A DNA stretch of 64,000 nt from CAMAVH01 sp964628235 (lineage in GTDB: Bacteria; Pseudomonadota; Alphaproteobacteria; SMXQ01), in assembly GCA_964628235.1 (NCBI GenBank), contig CAZVLU010000007.1:30706-94705 (forward strand), written 5' to 3'. The stretch's first letter is position 1; each line of letters begins with the position of its first letter. The notes under the pieces are model-generated. The model was not told the DNA's origin. It saw only the letters and a program-made list of their open reading frames with translations, and did not search any database. Positions 16,462 through 24,895 of this stretch are shown here, one piece after another. A program made the position numbers and the translations under genes.

Positions 16462-16500
16462 AAGGGCGTCTCGGCCAGCCGGCTGCGACGCCCTTTTTTT
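16462..16500 (+). terminator. Rho-independent terminator
   Basis: AAGGGCGTC pairs with GACGCCCTT around an inner palindromic CAGCCGGCTG, followed by a run of seven T. It is directional (plus strand) and ends whatever transcript covers 15719-16372. Confidence 0.85.
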
Positions 16501-16524
16501 GCCAGGGGGGGGGGACAGCAACAT

Positions 16525-16959
16525 CTAGCCGCGGCGGGCGAGCGCCATCAGACCGGCAGCAGCCAGGGCGAGCCAGCCCGCGATCAGCAGTAGCCCGCCG
16601 GCAGGCGGCGCGATGACGCGCAATGGCCCGAGGCCGATGCCGAAGGCCAGAGCGGCCAGCGCGCCGGAGAACAGCAAGACGCCGAGCGCGAAGGCGACGA
16701 GGGCGCCGCTCGCCAGCCCGCGCGCGGCCCCCGACAGCCGCTCGCGTAGCAGAACCGTCGCCAACATGGCCAGGGCGTGGACCATCTGATACTGCGCCGC
16801 CGTCGCCAACCAGCCGCGCGCCGGCTCGGCTGGCCCGTGGGCCGCCGAGGCGCCGAAGGCGACGGCCAGCGCGCCGTAGAGCGCCGCAAGGCAAAGCGCT
16901 AGGGCGCTGCCGCGCGACAGCGCCAAGCTTGAAGCGGCAGGCGGAGCAGGAGACGACAT
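16525..16959 (-). CDS. DUF423-family small membrane protein
   Basis: A 144-residue protein with four hydrophobic helices. The family core is seen at LAALYGALAVAFGASAAHGP, then WLATAAQYQMVHALAMLA and the GVLLFSGALAALAFGI helix. The role of DUF423 proteins is unknown. The ATG at 16959 has GGAGG nine bases upstream. It is transcribed away from the polyamine operon, so 16960-17210 holds both promoters. Confidence 0.88.
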   Translation of the reverse strand: MSSPAPPAASSLALSRGSALALCLAALYGALAVAFGASAAHGPAEPARGWLATAAQYQMVHALAMLATVLLRERLSGAARGLASGALVAFALGVLLFSGALAALAFGIGLGPLRVIAPPAGGLLLIAGWLALAAAGLMALARRG

Positions 16960-17210
16960 CGCGGCAAACCTCCAAGTCTGAACGAAGCGTAAAGATCGGC
17001 GGCGACTCTGGCACGCGGCGGCGGCTCTATGACAAGAACCGTGTTCGACTCGCAACAGCGCCGGCACTCGCCGCAAAAAATATGCCCCTCGGTACGATTT
17101 CCGCTTGCATCAGGGGCGATATGCCTTATTTAGCGTTTTCAGACGCCAATCGCACGTGCCCCAGGCCTCTCAGCTAGGTCAAGCAACGACGTGTACGCGT
17201 CCTTTTCGGA
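16960..17210. other. intergenic region between DUF423 and the polyamine leader
   Basis: No gene is seen here. GCCCCT and AGGGGC near 17085-17117 form a short inverted repeat. TTGCAT followed after 16 bases by TATTTA around 17105-17135 could be the plus-strand promoter of the hss-odc transcript, but the match is modest. Confidence 0.4.
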
Positions 17211-17480
17211 GCCGGTCACAAAAGTGGATCGGCAGTCGGTCGAGAGGACCGGCACCTTAAGGGAGGTAGATACATGACCGGGCACGCTCCTGCGCCCCAT
17301 CCGCGAATCAAGCGGTAACCGCTCTGGTGACGGCTCCTAAGCCGTGATCGTGCGTTTGCTACTTTTTTGATAATCGCCGCGTTACCGCCTTCAACTCCGG
17401 ACTAAGTCATCCGGGACAGCGGAAACGCATATCCAGGGTTCGGTGACCCGGGGCTGATGCCCCGCCGCCAAAGCTCGGAA
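17211..17480 (+). ncRNA. structured leader RNA of the polyamine operon (speF-motif candidate)
   Basis: The leader before homospermidine synthase carries nested hairpins: GCCGGTC/GACCGGC (17211-17217 with 17247-17253), an alternative CGGTC/GACCG inside it, a palindrome at the stop codon of a short upstream frame, ACGGCT/AGCCGT, and CGGGGC-TGAT-GCCCCG next to the start codon. GCGGTAAC (17312-17319) can instead pair with GTTACCGC (17381-17388), giving mutually exclusive folds. The speF motif described in alphaproteobacteria precedes ornithine decarboxylases of the family found here. I did not align it to the family model, so identity rests on structure and context. Confidence 0.6.
17274..17318 (+). 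CDS. upstream leader peptide of the polyamine operon
   Basis: A 14-residue frame with a strong GGGAGG ribosome site seven bases before its ATG. The peptide, MTGHAPAPHPRIKR, ends in basic residues and its stop codon sits inside an AGCGGT/ACCGCT palindrome that has an alternative partner downstream. This is the logic of ornithine- or polyamine-sensing arrest peptides such as SpeFL in enterobacteria, although the sequence itself is unrelated. Confidence 0.5.
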   Translation: MTGHAPAPHPRIKR

Positions 17481-17494
17481 TGGAGTGCAGTTTG

Positions 17495-18913
17495 ATGGAC
17501 GCTAACAAGAAGCATGTCGCCTTCGGTGGCCGCTTGGTCATCATTGGGTTCGGCTCGATCGGCCAGGGCGTTTTGCCGCTGGTGCTGCGCCATATCGCCA
17601 TGCCGCGCGAGAACATCGTGATCGTGACGGCGGAAGAGCGTGGCCGCGAGGTCGCGGCCGAATACGGCGTGCGTTTCGTCATCGACCCGCTGACCCGCGA
17701 CAATTACCGCCAGATCCTGACGCCCCTGCTGTCGGCCGGCGACTTCTTGCTCAACCTGTCCGTCGACGTCTCGTCGGTGGCGCTGATCGAACTCGCCCAC
17801 GAAAAGGGCGCGCTCTATCTCGACACCTGCATCGAGCCCTGGGCCGGCCATTACACCGATGCATCCCTGACCCCGTCGCAGCGCTCCAACTACGCCCTGC
17901 GCGAGACCGCCCTGTCGCTCGCCCCGCGCTTCGCCGGCGGCGCGACCGCCGTGGTGACCCATGGCGCGAACCCGGGCCTGGTCTCGCATTTCGTCAAGGA
18001 AGCGCTGCTCAACATCGCCCGCGACACCGGCCACAAGGTGCGCCCGCCGCACGGCCGCGTGGGCTGGGCCCTGCTGGCGCGCGACCTCGGCGTGAAGGTC
18101 ATCCACATCGCCGAGCGCGACACCCAGACCGCCGACCAGTCCAAGCAGCAAGACGAGTTCGTCAACACCTGGTCGATCGACGGCTTCGTCGGCGAGGGCC
18201 AGCAGCCGGCCGAGCTCGGCTGGGGCAGCCATGAGAAGCATTTTCCGCAGGACGGCGGCCATCACGACTTCGGCAGCGGCGCGGCGATCTATCTCAACCG
18301 CCCGGGCGCCGAAACCCGCGTGCGCACCTGGACGCCCATGGAAGGCCCCTTCCACGGCTTCCTGGTGACCCACAGCGAGGCGATTTCGATCGCCGACTAC
18401 TATTCCCTGGTCGACAGCGGCACCGTCCACTACCGCCCGACCGTGCACTACGCCTACCACCCGTGCGACGACGCCATCCTGTCGCTGCACGAGCTGGCCG
18501 GCAAGAACTGGGCCCTGCAGTCGAACAAGCGCCTGTTGATGGCGGACATCGCGCAGGGCACCGACGAGCTTGGCGTGCTGCTGATGGGCCACGCCAAGGG
18601 CGCCTACTGGTTCGGCTCCCGGCTGTCCATCGCGGCGGCGCGCGACTTGGTGCCGCATAACAACGCCACCAGCCTGCAGGTCACCTCTGCGGTGCTCGGC
18701 GGCATGATTTGGGCCATCGAAAATCCGCGGTCCGGTGTGGTCGAAGCCGACCACATCGACCACAAGCGGGTGCTCGATATCGCCCGTCCCTATCTCGGCG
18801 AGCTGGTCGGGGAATATTCCGACTGGACCCCGCTCGAGGGCCGATCGCTGCTGTTCCCGGAGGAGCTCGATCCCTCCGATCCCTGGCAATTCAAGAATTT
18901 CCGCGTCGCTTGA
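17495..18913 (+). CDS. hss: homospermidine synthase
   Basis: A 472-residue NAD-dependent enzyme that joins two putrescines (or putrescine and spermidine) into homospermidine with release of ammonia or diaminopropane. The NAD-binding loop IIGFGSIGQG lies at residues 16-25; TCIEPWAGHY, THGANPGLVSHFVKEAL and VHYAYHPCDDAI are family segments, and length is typical. The ATG at 17495 is chosen because GGAG lies nine bases upstream; an in-frame ATG at 17480 is possible. Ornithine decarboxylase follows 40 bases on, so the pair supplies and uses putrescine. Control is probably through the leader RNA. Confidence 0.95.
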   Translation: MDANKKHVAFGGRLVIIGFGSIGQGVLPLVLRHIAMPRENIVIVTAEERGREVAAEYGVRFVIDPLTRDNYRQILTPLLSAGDFLLNLSVDVSSVALIELAHEKGALYLDTCIEPWAGHYTDASLTPSQRSNYALRETALSLAPRFAGGATAVVTHGANPGLVSHFVKEALLNIARDTGHKVRPPHGRVGWALLARDLGVKVIHIAERDTQTADQSKQQDEFVNTWSIDGFVGEGQQPAELGWGSHEKHFPQDGGHHDFGSGAAIYLNRPGAETRVRTWTPMEGPFHGFLVTHSEAISIADYYSLVDSGTVHYRPTVHYAYHPCDDAILSLHELAGKNWALQSNKRLLMADIAQGTDELGVLLMGHAKGAYWFGSRLSIAAARDLVPHNNATSLQVTSAVLGGMIWAIENPRSGVVEADHIDHKRVLDIARPYLGELVGEYSDWTPLEGRSLLFPEELDPSDPWQFKNFRVA

Positions 18914-18953
18914 ACGCGATCCCGAACTTTAGAATTTAGGAGCATCCCCCGAT

Positions 18954-20081
18954 ATGACCAAGAAGATCGACCGTTTCCTCGCCGAGCGACGACCCGCCAC
19001 CCCCTGCCTGGTGCTGGATCTCGACGTTGTTGCGGATAACTACCGCAAGCTGCGCCGCGCCGTGCCGCGCGCCAGCATCTACTACGCCGTGAAAGCCAAC
19101 CCGGCGCCGGAGGTTCTCAAGCTCTTGGCGAAAGCCGGCTCGTCCTTCGACACGGCGAGCGTCAACGAGATCGACATGGTCCTGGCCACCGGCGCCTCGG
19201 CCGACCGCATCTCGTTCGGCAACACGATCAAGAAGAAGACGGACATCGCCGCCGCTTACGGCCGCGGCGTGAAGCTCTACGCCTTCGACTCGGACGCCGA
19301 GCTCGGCAAGATCGCCGACGCGGCCCCCGGCTCGCGCGTGTTCTGCCGCATCCTGACCTCGGGCGCCAACGCCGACTGGCCGTTGTCGCGCAAGTTCGGC
19401 TGCGACGTCGAAATGGCCCGCAAGCTGCTGATCGAAGCCGCCAAGCGCGATGTCGTGCCCTACGGCGTGTCCTTTCACGTCGGTTCGCAGCAGCGCGACC
19501 CGAACCAGTGGGATGCCGCCGTGGCCCAGGCCGCCTGGCTGTTCCGCGAGTGCGAGCAGGCCGGCGTGCAGCTCTCCATGCTCAACATGGGCGGCGGTTT
19601 CCCGACGCGCTATCGCAAGACCGTGCCCGGCATGAGCAGCTACGGCGCCGCCATCGACGAGTCGCTGAGCCGCCACTTCGGCAACCGGATCCCCGACATC
19701 ATCGTCGAGCCCGGCCGCCAGATGGTCGGCAGCGCCGGCGTCATCCAGACCGAGGTCGTGCTGATCTCGAAGAAGGCCGAGAACGACACCAAGCGCTGGG
19801 TCTATCTCGACATCGGCAAGTTCGGCGGTCTCGCCGAGACGATGGACGAAGCGATCCAATACCCGATCGTCTCGACCCGCGACGGCGCCGTCTCGCCCGT
19901 CGTGCTGGCCGGCCCGACCTGCGACTCGGCCGACATCCTTTACGAGAAGGCCGACTACCGCCTGCCCGAGAACCTGGAAATCGGCGACAAGCTCGAAATC
20001 CGCTCGACCGGCGCCTATACGACGACCTACGCCTCGGTCGCCTTCAACGGCTTCGAACCGCTGAAGTGCCACTGCATCTAA
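18954..20081 (+). CDS. ornithine decarboxylase (fold-type III PLP)
   Basis: A 375-residue alanine-racemase-fold decarboxylase making putrescine from ornithine. Lys47 in YYAVKANP holds PLP; SFHVGSQQ, MGGGFPTRY (Gly-rich phosphate loop), EPGRQMVG and the catalytic GPTCDSAD (Cys contributed across the dimer) are all present. The size and lack of extension fit the short bacterial ODC rather than diaminopimelate or biosynthetic arginine decarboxylase, though some relatives also accept lysine. It follows hss and ends at a strong terminator. Confidence 0.93.
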   Translation: MTKKIDRFLAERRPATPCLVLDLDVVADNYRKLRRAVPRASIYYAVKANPAPEVLKLLAKAGSSFDTASVNEIDMVLATGASADRISFGNTIKKKTDIAAAYGRGVKLYAFDSDAELGKIADAAPGSRVFCRILTSGANADWPLSRKFGCDVEMARKLLIEAAKRDVVPYGVSFHVGSQQRDPNQWDAAVAQAAWLFRECEQAGVQLSMLNMGGGFPTRYRKTVPGMSSYGAAIDESLSRHFGNRIPDIIVEPGRQMVGSAGVIQTEVVLISKKAENDTKRWVYLDIGKFGGLAETMDEAIQYPIVSTRDGAVSPVVLAGPTCDSADILYEKADYRLPENLEIGDKLEIRSTGAYTTTYASVAFNGFEPLKCHCI

Positions 20082-20101
20082 CGACGCAGTAAATGAGGCA
20101 C

Positions 20102-20152
20102 AGCGCCGCCGGATCGCCCTGCCAGGGAGCCGATCCGGCGGCGCTTTCTTTT
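20102..20152 (+). terminator. Rho-independent terminator of the polyamine operon
   Basis: AGCGCCGCCGGATCG (20102-20116) and CGATCCGGCGGCGCT (20131-20145) form a 15-base perfect stem, followed by TTCTTTT on the plus strand. Confidence 0.92.
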
Positions 20153-20215
20153 GCATGAGCAGCCGCTTCTCGCTAACGCTGCGGAACAGGCGGGTTTCCG
20201 CTACGTTCATTCACC

Positions 20216-22261
20216 ATGACCCTGAAATCCCCCCTGTCCGCCGCCTGGCGTCCGCGCTGGACGCTGCCTCGCATCCTCGCCGGCCTGTTCAGCCTGTTGG
20301 TCGTCGGCGTGGCGCTGTTCCTCGTCCTGTTCGATTGGAACAGCCTCAAGCCCTTCGTCGAGCGCCAAGCGTCGAACGCCATCGGCCGGCCGGTGACCAT
20401 GGCCAGTTTCGACGTCAGCTTGCGCCGCGCCAGTTGGATCGAGATGCACGACATCAAGGTCGCCAACGCCGAAGGCTTTACGGGCGCCGACCTTCTGACC
20501 ATCGAGCGCGTCGCCGTGCAGATCGAGACCTTCCCGCTGCTGATCGGGCGCATCGTCATCCCCGAGATCGCCGTGCTGCGCCCGAAGGGCCGCTTCGAGA
20601 CCAACCCAGCCGGCAAGACCAACTATGCCTTCGATTTCGGCAAAGACGAGGGCGGCGGCGGGCCGAACATCGAGCTCGGCCATTTGACGATCGACGAAGC
20701 CGACGTTCGCTACATCGACGCGCCTGGCAAAACCGACCTCCGCATCAAGGCGCAGACCGACCAGATCGGCGACGGCCAGCGCGCCATGGTGCGCGCCACC
20801 GGCGAGGGCCGCTATAACGGCCAGCCGACCAAGCTGAATTTCCACGGCGGTGCGCTGTTGTCGTTCCGCGATCCCAGCATCCCCTATCCGGTCGACATCG
20901 CCGCCAACGTCGGTCCAGCCCGGGCCAAGATCCAGGGCACGATCGAACAGCCGCTCGACTTCAAAGGCGCCAAGCTGCAGCTCGATATCGCCGGCGACAG
21001 CCTGAGCGAGCTCTATCCGCTGATCGGCCTGCCGATGCCGGCGACGCCGCCCTTCACGCTCAAGGGCGGCCTCGACTTCGCAGGCAAGATCATCGTCTTC
21101 AAGGACTTCGCCGGCACCGTCGGCAATAGCGACCTGAAGGGCGACTTTTCGGTCAATCTTGAAAACGAGCGCCCCAAGATGAGCGGCTATCTCGTCTCGG
21201 AAAAAGTCGTGCTCGCCGATTTGGCCGGCTTCATCGGCGCGCCGCCCGGCAAAGCGGAGGATCCCAAGAACAACACCGCCGAACGCAAGCAGATGCAGCA
21301 GAAGGCGGCGGCCAGCGGCCGCTTGCTGCCGACCGAGCCGATCGCGCTCGACAAGCTGCGCGCCTTCGACGTCGATATCGTCTATCGCGGCAAACATATC
21401 GAATCGGACTTCACGCCGCTCGACAAGCTCACCGCTTTTCTCAAGATCGACGACGGCTATCTGACGCTGCAGCCGCTCGCCTTCGGCATCGGCGACGGCA
21501 CCATCGACATGCAGATCAAGCTCGACGGCCGGAAAGATCCCCCGGCGACCGACTTCATTGCCCAATTCAAGGACGTCGATCTCAAGCGCATCATGCAAGA
21601 GACGCAGATGTTCCAGGGCGTCGGCCGCATCGCCGGCAACACGCGCATTCAGACTACCGGCAGCTCGATCTCCCAGATGCTCGGGCGCGGCGACGGCGAA
21701 TTGCAGCTTTTCATGGAAGGCGGCACCTTCAGCAAGCTGCTGTTGGAGCTGGCCGGCCTCGACGTCACCGAAGCGCTCGGCTTCGTGCTCGAGGGCAAGG
21801 ACAGCCAGGCCGAATTGCGCTGCCTGATCGCCGACATGAAGCTTCAGAAGGGCATCCTGACGCCCGAGACGCTGCTGCTCGACACCAGCGATACCAACAT
21901 CAACGTCACCGGCGCCATCAATCTGCGCGACGAGACCATGAATCTGCGCATCGTGCCGGCGCCCAAGGATATGAGCATCCTGACGCTCCGCGGGCCCATC
22001 ATCGTCGATGGGCCGATGCGCGATCCTGGGATTCAACCCGAGGCCGCCAATCTCGCTGGCCGCACGACCGCGGCGATATTGCTCGGCATTTTGCTGACGC
22101 CGCTCGCCGCCATCATCCCGACCATCGAACTGGGACTTGGCGAGGACAGCGACTGCACAGGCTTGATCAAGCAGGTGCGCCAAAGCGCCGCCGAGCGCAA
22201 CATGCCGATCCAGCTTCCCACCAAACCGGCGGCGGCCCCGCCCGTGCCGCCGACCAAATAG
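20216..22261 (+). CDS. AsmA-family protein
   Basis: A 681-residue envelope protein. A basic N-terminus and one hydrophobic helix (about residues 18-40) anchor it in the inner membrane; the rest is periplasmic. FDWNSLKPFVERQASNAIGRPV is the AsmA N-terminal signature, and the C-terminal third (from SISQMLGRGDGELQLFMEGG) is the AsmA-like C-terminal domain. These proteins resemble bridge-like lipid transporters and affect outer-membrane lipid balance. A second AsmA protein is encoded at 45059-46939. The gene stands alone after the polyamine terminator and converges on the acetyltransferase. Confidence 0.88.
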   Translation: MTLKSPLSAAWRPRWTLPRILAGLFSLLVVGVALFLVLFDWNSLKPFVERQASNAIGRPVTMASFDVSLRRASWIEMHDIKVANAEGFTGADLLTIERVAVQIETFPLLIGRIVIPEIAVLRPKGRFETNPAGKTNYAFDFGKDEGGGGPNIELGHLTIDEADVRYIDAPGKTDLRIKAQTDQIGDGQRAMVRATGEGRYNGQPTKLNFHGGALLSFRDPSIPYPVDIAANVGPARAKIQGTIEQPLDFKGAKLQLDIAGDSLSELYPLIGLPMPATPPFTLKGGLDFAGKIIVFKDFAGTVGNSDLKGDFSVNLENERPKMSGYLVSEKVVLADLAGFIGAPPGKAEDPKNNTAERKQMQQKAAASGRLLPTEPIALDKLRAFDVDIVYRGKHIESDFTPLDKLTAFLKIDDGYLTLQPLAFGIGDGTIDMQIKLDGRKDPPATDFIAQFKDVDLKRIMQETQMFQGVGRIAGNTRIQTTGSSISQMLGRGDGELQLFMEGGTFSKLLLELAGLDVTEALGFVLEGKDSQAELRCLIADMKLQKGILTPETLLLDTSDTNINVTGAINLRDETMNLRIVPAPKDMSILTLRGPIIVDGPMRDPGIQPEAANLAGRTTAAILLGILLTPLAAIIPTIELGLGEDSDCTGLIKQVRQSAAERNMPIQLPTKPAAAPPVPPTK

Positions 22262-22286
22262 GCTTTCGGAAGAACGGCTCCGGCTG

Positions 22287-22802
22287 TTAAAGCGCGCGCG
22301 TCATATAACGCGCCGAGGGGTCGTAACTCGCCAGCTTGGCGGCAAGCGACGGCAGATCGATGACGTCGAACCCCTGCTTTTCCCAGAACCCCTGCGTACC
22401 GGCGATGGCGACCAATGCCATGCGCGCAAAGCCTCTACGCGCCGCGTGATCGGCGAGCAACCCGACGGCGGCCTGCGCTGCGCCGCGCCGGCGCATGACG
22501 GGCAGCAGCGCGATGTCGTGGATGTAGAAGCAGTCGGCGCTCCGCGGCAAGGCGCCAAGCGAACTGTCGAGCATGGGAATTGCGCCATAGGGCCACGGAT
22601 GACTGACGACATAACCGACGACGCTGCCGGCTTCATCGGTCAGCACACGGTTGCCGGCGCCATAGAGCTGCAATCGCTCGGCGAACACCTCGTCCTTTTC
22701 CGGATAGAGCGGATGCACGACGGCAGCGACGCGCGCCACGGCCGACAAGTCCGCGCTCCGCATCTCCCGCCAATAGCCATTCGGCCAAACAGATGGTTCC
22801 AT
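22287..22802 (-). CDS. GNAT-family N-acetyltransferase
   Basis: A 171-residue acyl-CoA-dependent acetyltransferase. IHDIALLPVMRRRGAAQAAVGLL carries the motif A pyrophosphate loop (RRRGAA in place of the commoner QxxGxG/A), preceded by VVGYVVSHPWPYG (strand 4) and followed by VAIAGTQGFWEKQGFDVI, the motif B region. The substrate is unknown. The ATG at 22802 is preferred over an upstream frame start because the homology begins there. It is divergent from the barrel gene at 23031. Confidence 0.85.
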   Translation of the reverse strand: MEPSVWPNGYWREMRSADLSAVARVAAVVHPLYPEKDEVFAERLQLYGAGNRVLTDEAGSVVGYVVSHPWPYGAIPMLDSSLGALPRSADCFYIHDIALLPVMRRRGAAQAAVGLLADHAARRGFARMALVAIAGTQGFWEKQGFDVIDLPSLAAKLASYDPSARYMTRAL

Positions 22803-22914
22803 CACCGCTCTCGATAAGTTCCGGCGCATATCCGACGCCGTTCCTATTCCCTAAGAACTTGCGAATTATATGTAGCAGCGATGTCACGCTCGCAAGCTTC
22901 ACGCGCCGCAATCA

Positions 22915-22940
22915 GGAACGTGCGCAATTGCAATCTCGTT
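22915..22940 (+). promoter_or_regulatory. EcfG-type promoter for the outer-membrane barrel gene
   Basis: GGAAC (22915-22919) and CGTT (22937-22940) with a 17-base spacer lie upstream of the barrel gene, giving a leader of about 85 bases. Confidence 0.65.
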
Positions 22941-23030
22941 GTCTTCTTGTTGGTCGAAGGATCGCCGCAATGGCGCGCCCTCGGCGTCTGCCCGCCCTAT
23001 GCGGGATTTTTTCGAGAGGACTCCCCCACG

Positions 23031-23567
23031 ATGAAACGTCTTTTGATTGCGTCCGCTTTTCTGGCCCTGGCGCCGTTCGCCGCACAGGCCCAGTCGGCAA
23101 GCGAAGTGTTCGGCCCGCGCGAGGGCGCCCAGGAAATCACCCTGTCGGGCACCGGCAGCAATAACAATGATTTCGATGCCGGCACTTTCGGCATCAGCGG
23201 CAGTTATGGCTACTTCTTCACGCCGGCTTTCGAAGGCGGCGTGCGCCAGAGCGTCAACTGGTCCGGCGCCGAGAACCGCGACGATTCGCTGAACGGCAGC
23301 ACCCGCCTGTTCGCCGACTACCACTTCAATACCGGTGGCAGGTTCAAGCCCTTCGTCGGCGTGAGCCTCGGCCTGACCTACGGCGACGGCGTCTCCGATA
23401 CCGGCTTCGGCGGTCCCGAACTCGGATTTAAATATTACGTCAACAGCACCACCTTCCTGCTGGTGCAGACGGAATATCAGTTCTACTTCGACGATGGCGA
23501 TAGCGCCGCCAACAACTTCGACGACGGCGCCTTCGCGCACACCATCGGCCTCGGCTTCATTTTCTAA
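23031..23567 (+). CDS. outer-membrane beta-barrel protein
   Basis: A 178-residue exported protein. A Sec signal (MKRLLIASAFLALAPFAAQAQS) is followed by alternating aromatic/polar strands such as FGISGSYGYFFTPAFEGGV, TRLFADYHFNTGG and FLLVQTEYQFYFDD, and the chain ends in a C-terminal phenylalanine (GLGFIF), which is the BamA recognition signature. It resembles the 8-stranded OmpW/OmpX-like group. The function is unknown; the upstream EcfG-type promoter suggests stress induction. A clear terminator follows. Confidence 0.85.
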   Translation: MKRLLIASAFLALAPFAAQAQSASEVFGPREGAQEITLSGTGSNNNDFDAGTFGISGSYGYFFTPAFEGGVRQSVNWSGAENRDDSLNGSTRLFADYHFNTGGRFKPFVGVSLGLTYGDGVSDTGFGGPELGFKYYVNSTTFLLVQTEYQFYFDDGDSAANNFDDGAFAHTIGLGFIF

Positions 23568-23590
23568 AGCTGCGGCATCGACCAGGATCG

Positions 23591-23618
23591 GGCCGGCAGT
23601 TCTCTGCCGGCCTTTTTC
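23591..23618 (+). terminator. Rho-independent terminator of the barrel gene
   Basis: GGCCGGCAG and CTGCCGGCC form a nine-base perfect stem with a four-base loop, followed by TTTTTCTT. Confidence 0.9.
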
Positions 23619-23626
23619 TTGAACGC

Positions 23627-24043
23627 TTAGAGTCCGAACATGCGCGACAGACGCGCGCCGATCAAGACGGCCAGCGTGGCGGCGACGGCGGTCAGCACGG
23701 CGCCCCAGACCATGTCGGCCAGCGTGACCTGCAAGGACCAGCCGCGCAGGGTGGCGAGGTTGGTCAAATTGTAGGTGGCGTAGGCGCAGAGCCCGAACAG
23801 CGCGCCGCGCCACAACGCGTCTGTCCATTGGCCCGATTTAAGGGCCGGGGCCACCACCAGCGCCAGCACGCCGGCGGCGTAGATCAAATAGAACAGGCCC
23901 GCCGGCAGCGGCTTGAAGCCGTCAGCCAGCAGATCGCCCAGCTCCGGCTTATAAAGCCGGTTCACCATGGTCGTCAGCCAGACCGCGTCAAGCCCGAGGA
24001 GCAGCAAGAGCAGCAGCACGTAATGCAGGACATAGGCGGCCAT
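23627..24043 (-). CDS. DUF2177-family membrane protein
   Basis: A 138-residue protein with four hydrophobic helices. Family features include the N-terminal GLDAVWLTTMVNRLYKPELG and the central FGLCAYATYNLTNLATLRGWSL. No function has been established for DUF2177. A GGAG ribosome site precedes the ATG at 24043. It converges on the barrel gene with the terminator at 23591-23618 between them. Confidence 0.88.
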   Translation of the reverse strand: MAAYVLHYVLLLLLLLGLDAVWLTTMVNRLYKPELGDLLADGFKPLPAGLFYLIYAAGVLALVVAPALKSGQWTDALWRGALFGLCAYATYNLTNLATLRGWSLQVTLADMVWGAVLTAVAATLAVLIGARLSRMFGL

Positions 24044-24073
24044 AAACGCTCTCCTTGCCGGGTGGGTCAGGTC

Positions 24074-24098
24074 GGAACGGCAGCGACCGGGCGACGTT
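24074..24098 (+). promoter_or_regulatory. orphan EcfG-type promoter match
   Basis: GGAAC (24074-24078) and CGTT (24095-24098) with a 16-base spacer, on the plus strand, inside the empty region. It could drive a small RNA or be chance. Confidence 0.3.
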
Positions 24099-24521
24099 AG
24101 CTCGGCGCGCCGGACATTGTCGGATCATGCGGGTTATACGGCGCGGACCCGCGAAAGGATGCCGTCCATGCCGCATATACCCCCCGCCTATCGCCCCGCA
24201 TATGGCCCAACCAGGGGCCAGCAGCCGCCCTGCCGACGTCGAGCCAGCCGCCGCCTTTTCCAGCGCCGCTGAGGCTCTGCGGGCGAAAATTCGCCTTTGC
24301 GCCACGCGCAGCTTTGCTGCGCGGCAAAATCCTCAGGATGAAACTATTTTTAAAGAAGAGAGCGCAGGACAAGCTCGGGCCGCCAGGCGAAAGCAGCCCC
24401 ACAGGCGGACGGAATGGCGGGGCCGGTCGGCCCAAGCCTGTTGATAACAGGCTTGGCGGCTCGTAAGCCGCCAATACTCACCGCAGGCTCGAATGCCGAG
24501 GCGGCGCAGCACTCAAATGCA

Positions 24522-24575
24522 GCGGACGGTGGCGCGCCTTGCGGCTGAACCGCTCAGGCGCGCCGTAATGTCCGC
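24522..24575 (-). terminator. long hairpin downstream of the HU gene
   Basis: GCGGAC (24522-24527) and GTCCGC (24570-24575) flank a nine-base GGCGCGCCT/AGGCGCGCC stem with an inner GCGG/CCGC. It lies just after the HU stop on the minus strand. There is no T run, so it acts as a Rho-assisted end or stabiliser. Confidence 0.5.
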
Positions 24576-24583
24576 AGAAAGCC

Positions 24584-24895
24584 TTAGACGGCTTCCTTCA
24601 ACTCTTTAGCCGGACGGAAGGCGACCTTCTTGCTCGCCTTGATCTTGATGGCTTCGCCGGTGGCCGGGTTGCGGCCCATGCGGGCGGCGCGCTTGCGGAC
24701 CTGGAGGATGCCCAGGCCGTTGAGACGCAGACGATTGCCCTTCTTCAGGTGCTTGGTGACCATGGCGACAAAGCTGTCGAGGATCGCCGTTGAGTCTTTC
24801 TTGGTCAGCTCATGAGCTTCCGCCAGTTCGGCAGCGAGCTGCTTGAGGGAAACGGTCGGCACCTTCACGGTGGCAGTCTTCGGGGTGGTCGCCAT
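24584..24895 (-). CDS. HU/IHF-family DNA-binding protein
   Basis: A 103-residue nucleoid protein. The helical base (LKQLAAELAEAHELTKKDSTAIL) is followed by GNRLRLNGLGILQVRKRAARMGRNPATGEAIKI, the beta-arm with the intercalating-proline region RNPATGE, and KVAFRPAKELKEAV at the end. A Thr/Lys/Val-rich N-terminal extension of about 13 residues is longer than in typical HU. It should bend and coat DNA as a dimer. It is monocistronic, with a long hairpin after the stop. Confidence 0.93.
   Translation of the reverse strand: MATTPKTATVKVPTVSLKQLAAELAEAHELTKKDSTAILDSFVAMVTKHLKKGNRLRLNGLGILQVRKRAARMGRNPATGEAIKIKASKKVAFRPAKELKEAV

Larger units (their letters stand above)
24044..24583. other. 540-base stretch without a supportable gene
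   Basis: Frames here are short, Arg/Pro/Ala-rich and lack ribosome sites. TTGGCGGCT/AGCCGCCAA forms a hairpin near 24453-24474. A plus-strand GGAAC-N16-CGTT match occurs at 24074-24098 with no protein gene downstream until 25278. Confidence 0.5.

Noticed and set aside
20207..22183. 658-codon minus-strand frame opposite the AsmA gene
   Set aside because: Antisense shadow: no domain is recognisable, while the plus strand has a membrane anchor and the full AsmA pattern.
24055..24444. 129-codon plus-strand frame in the empty region
   Set aside because: Arg/Pro/Ala-rich, no ribosome site, no hydrophobic or family pattern; kept as non-coding despite an upstream promoter match.
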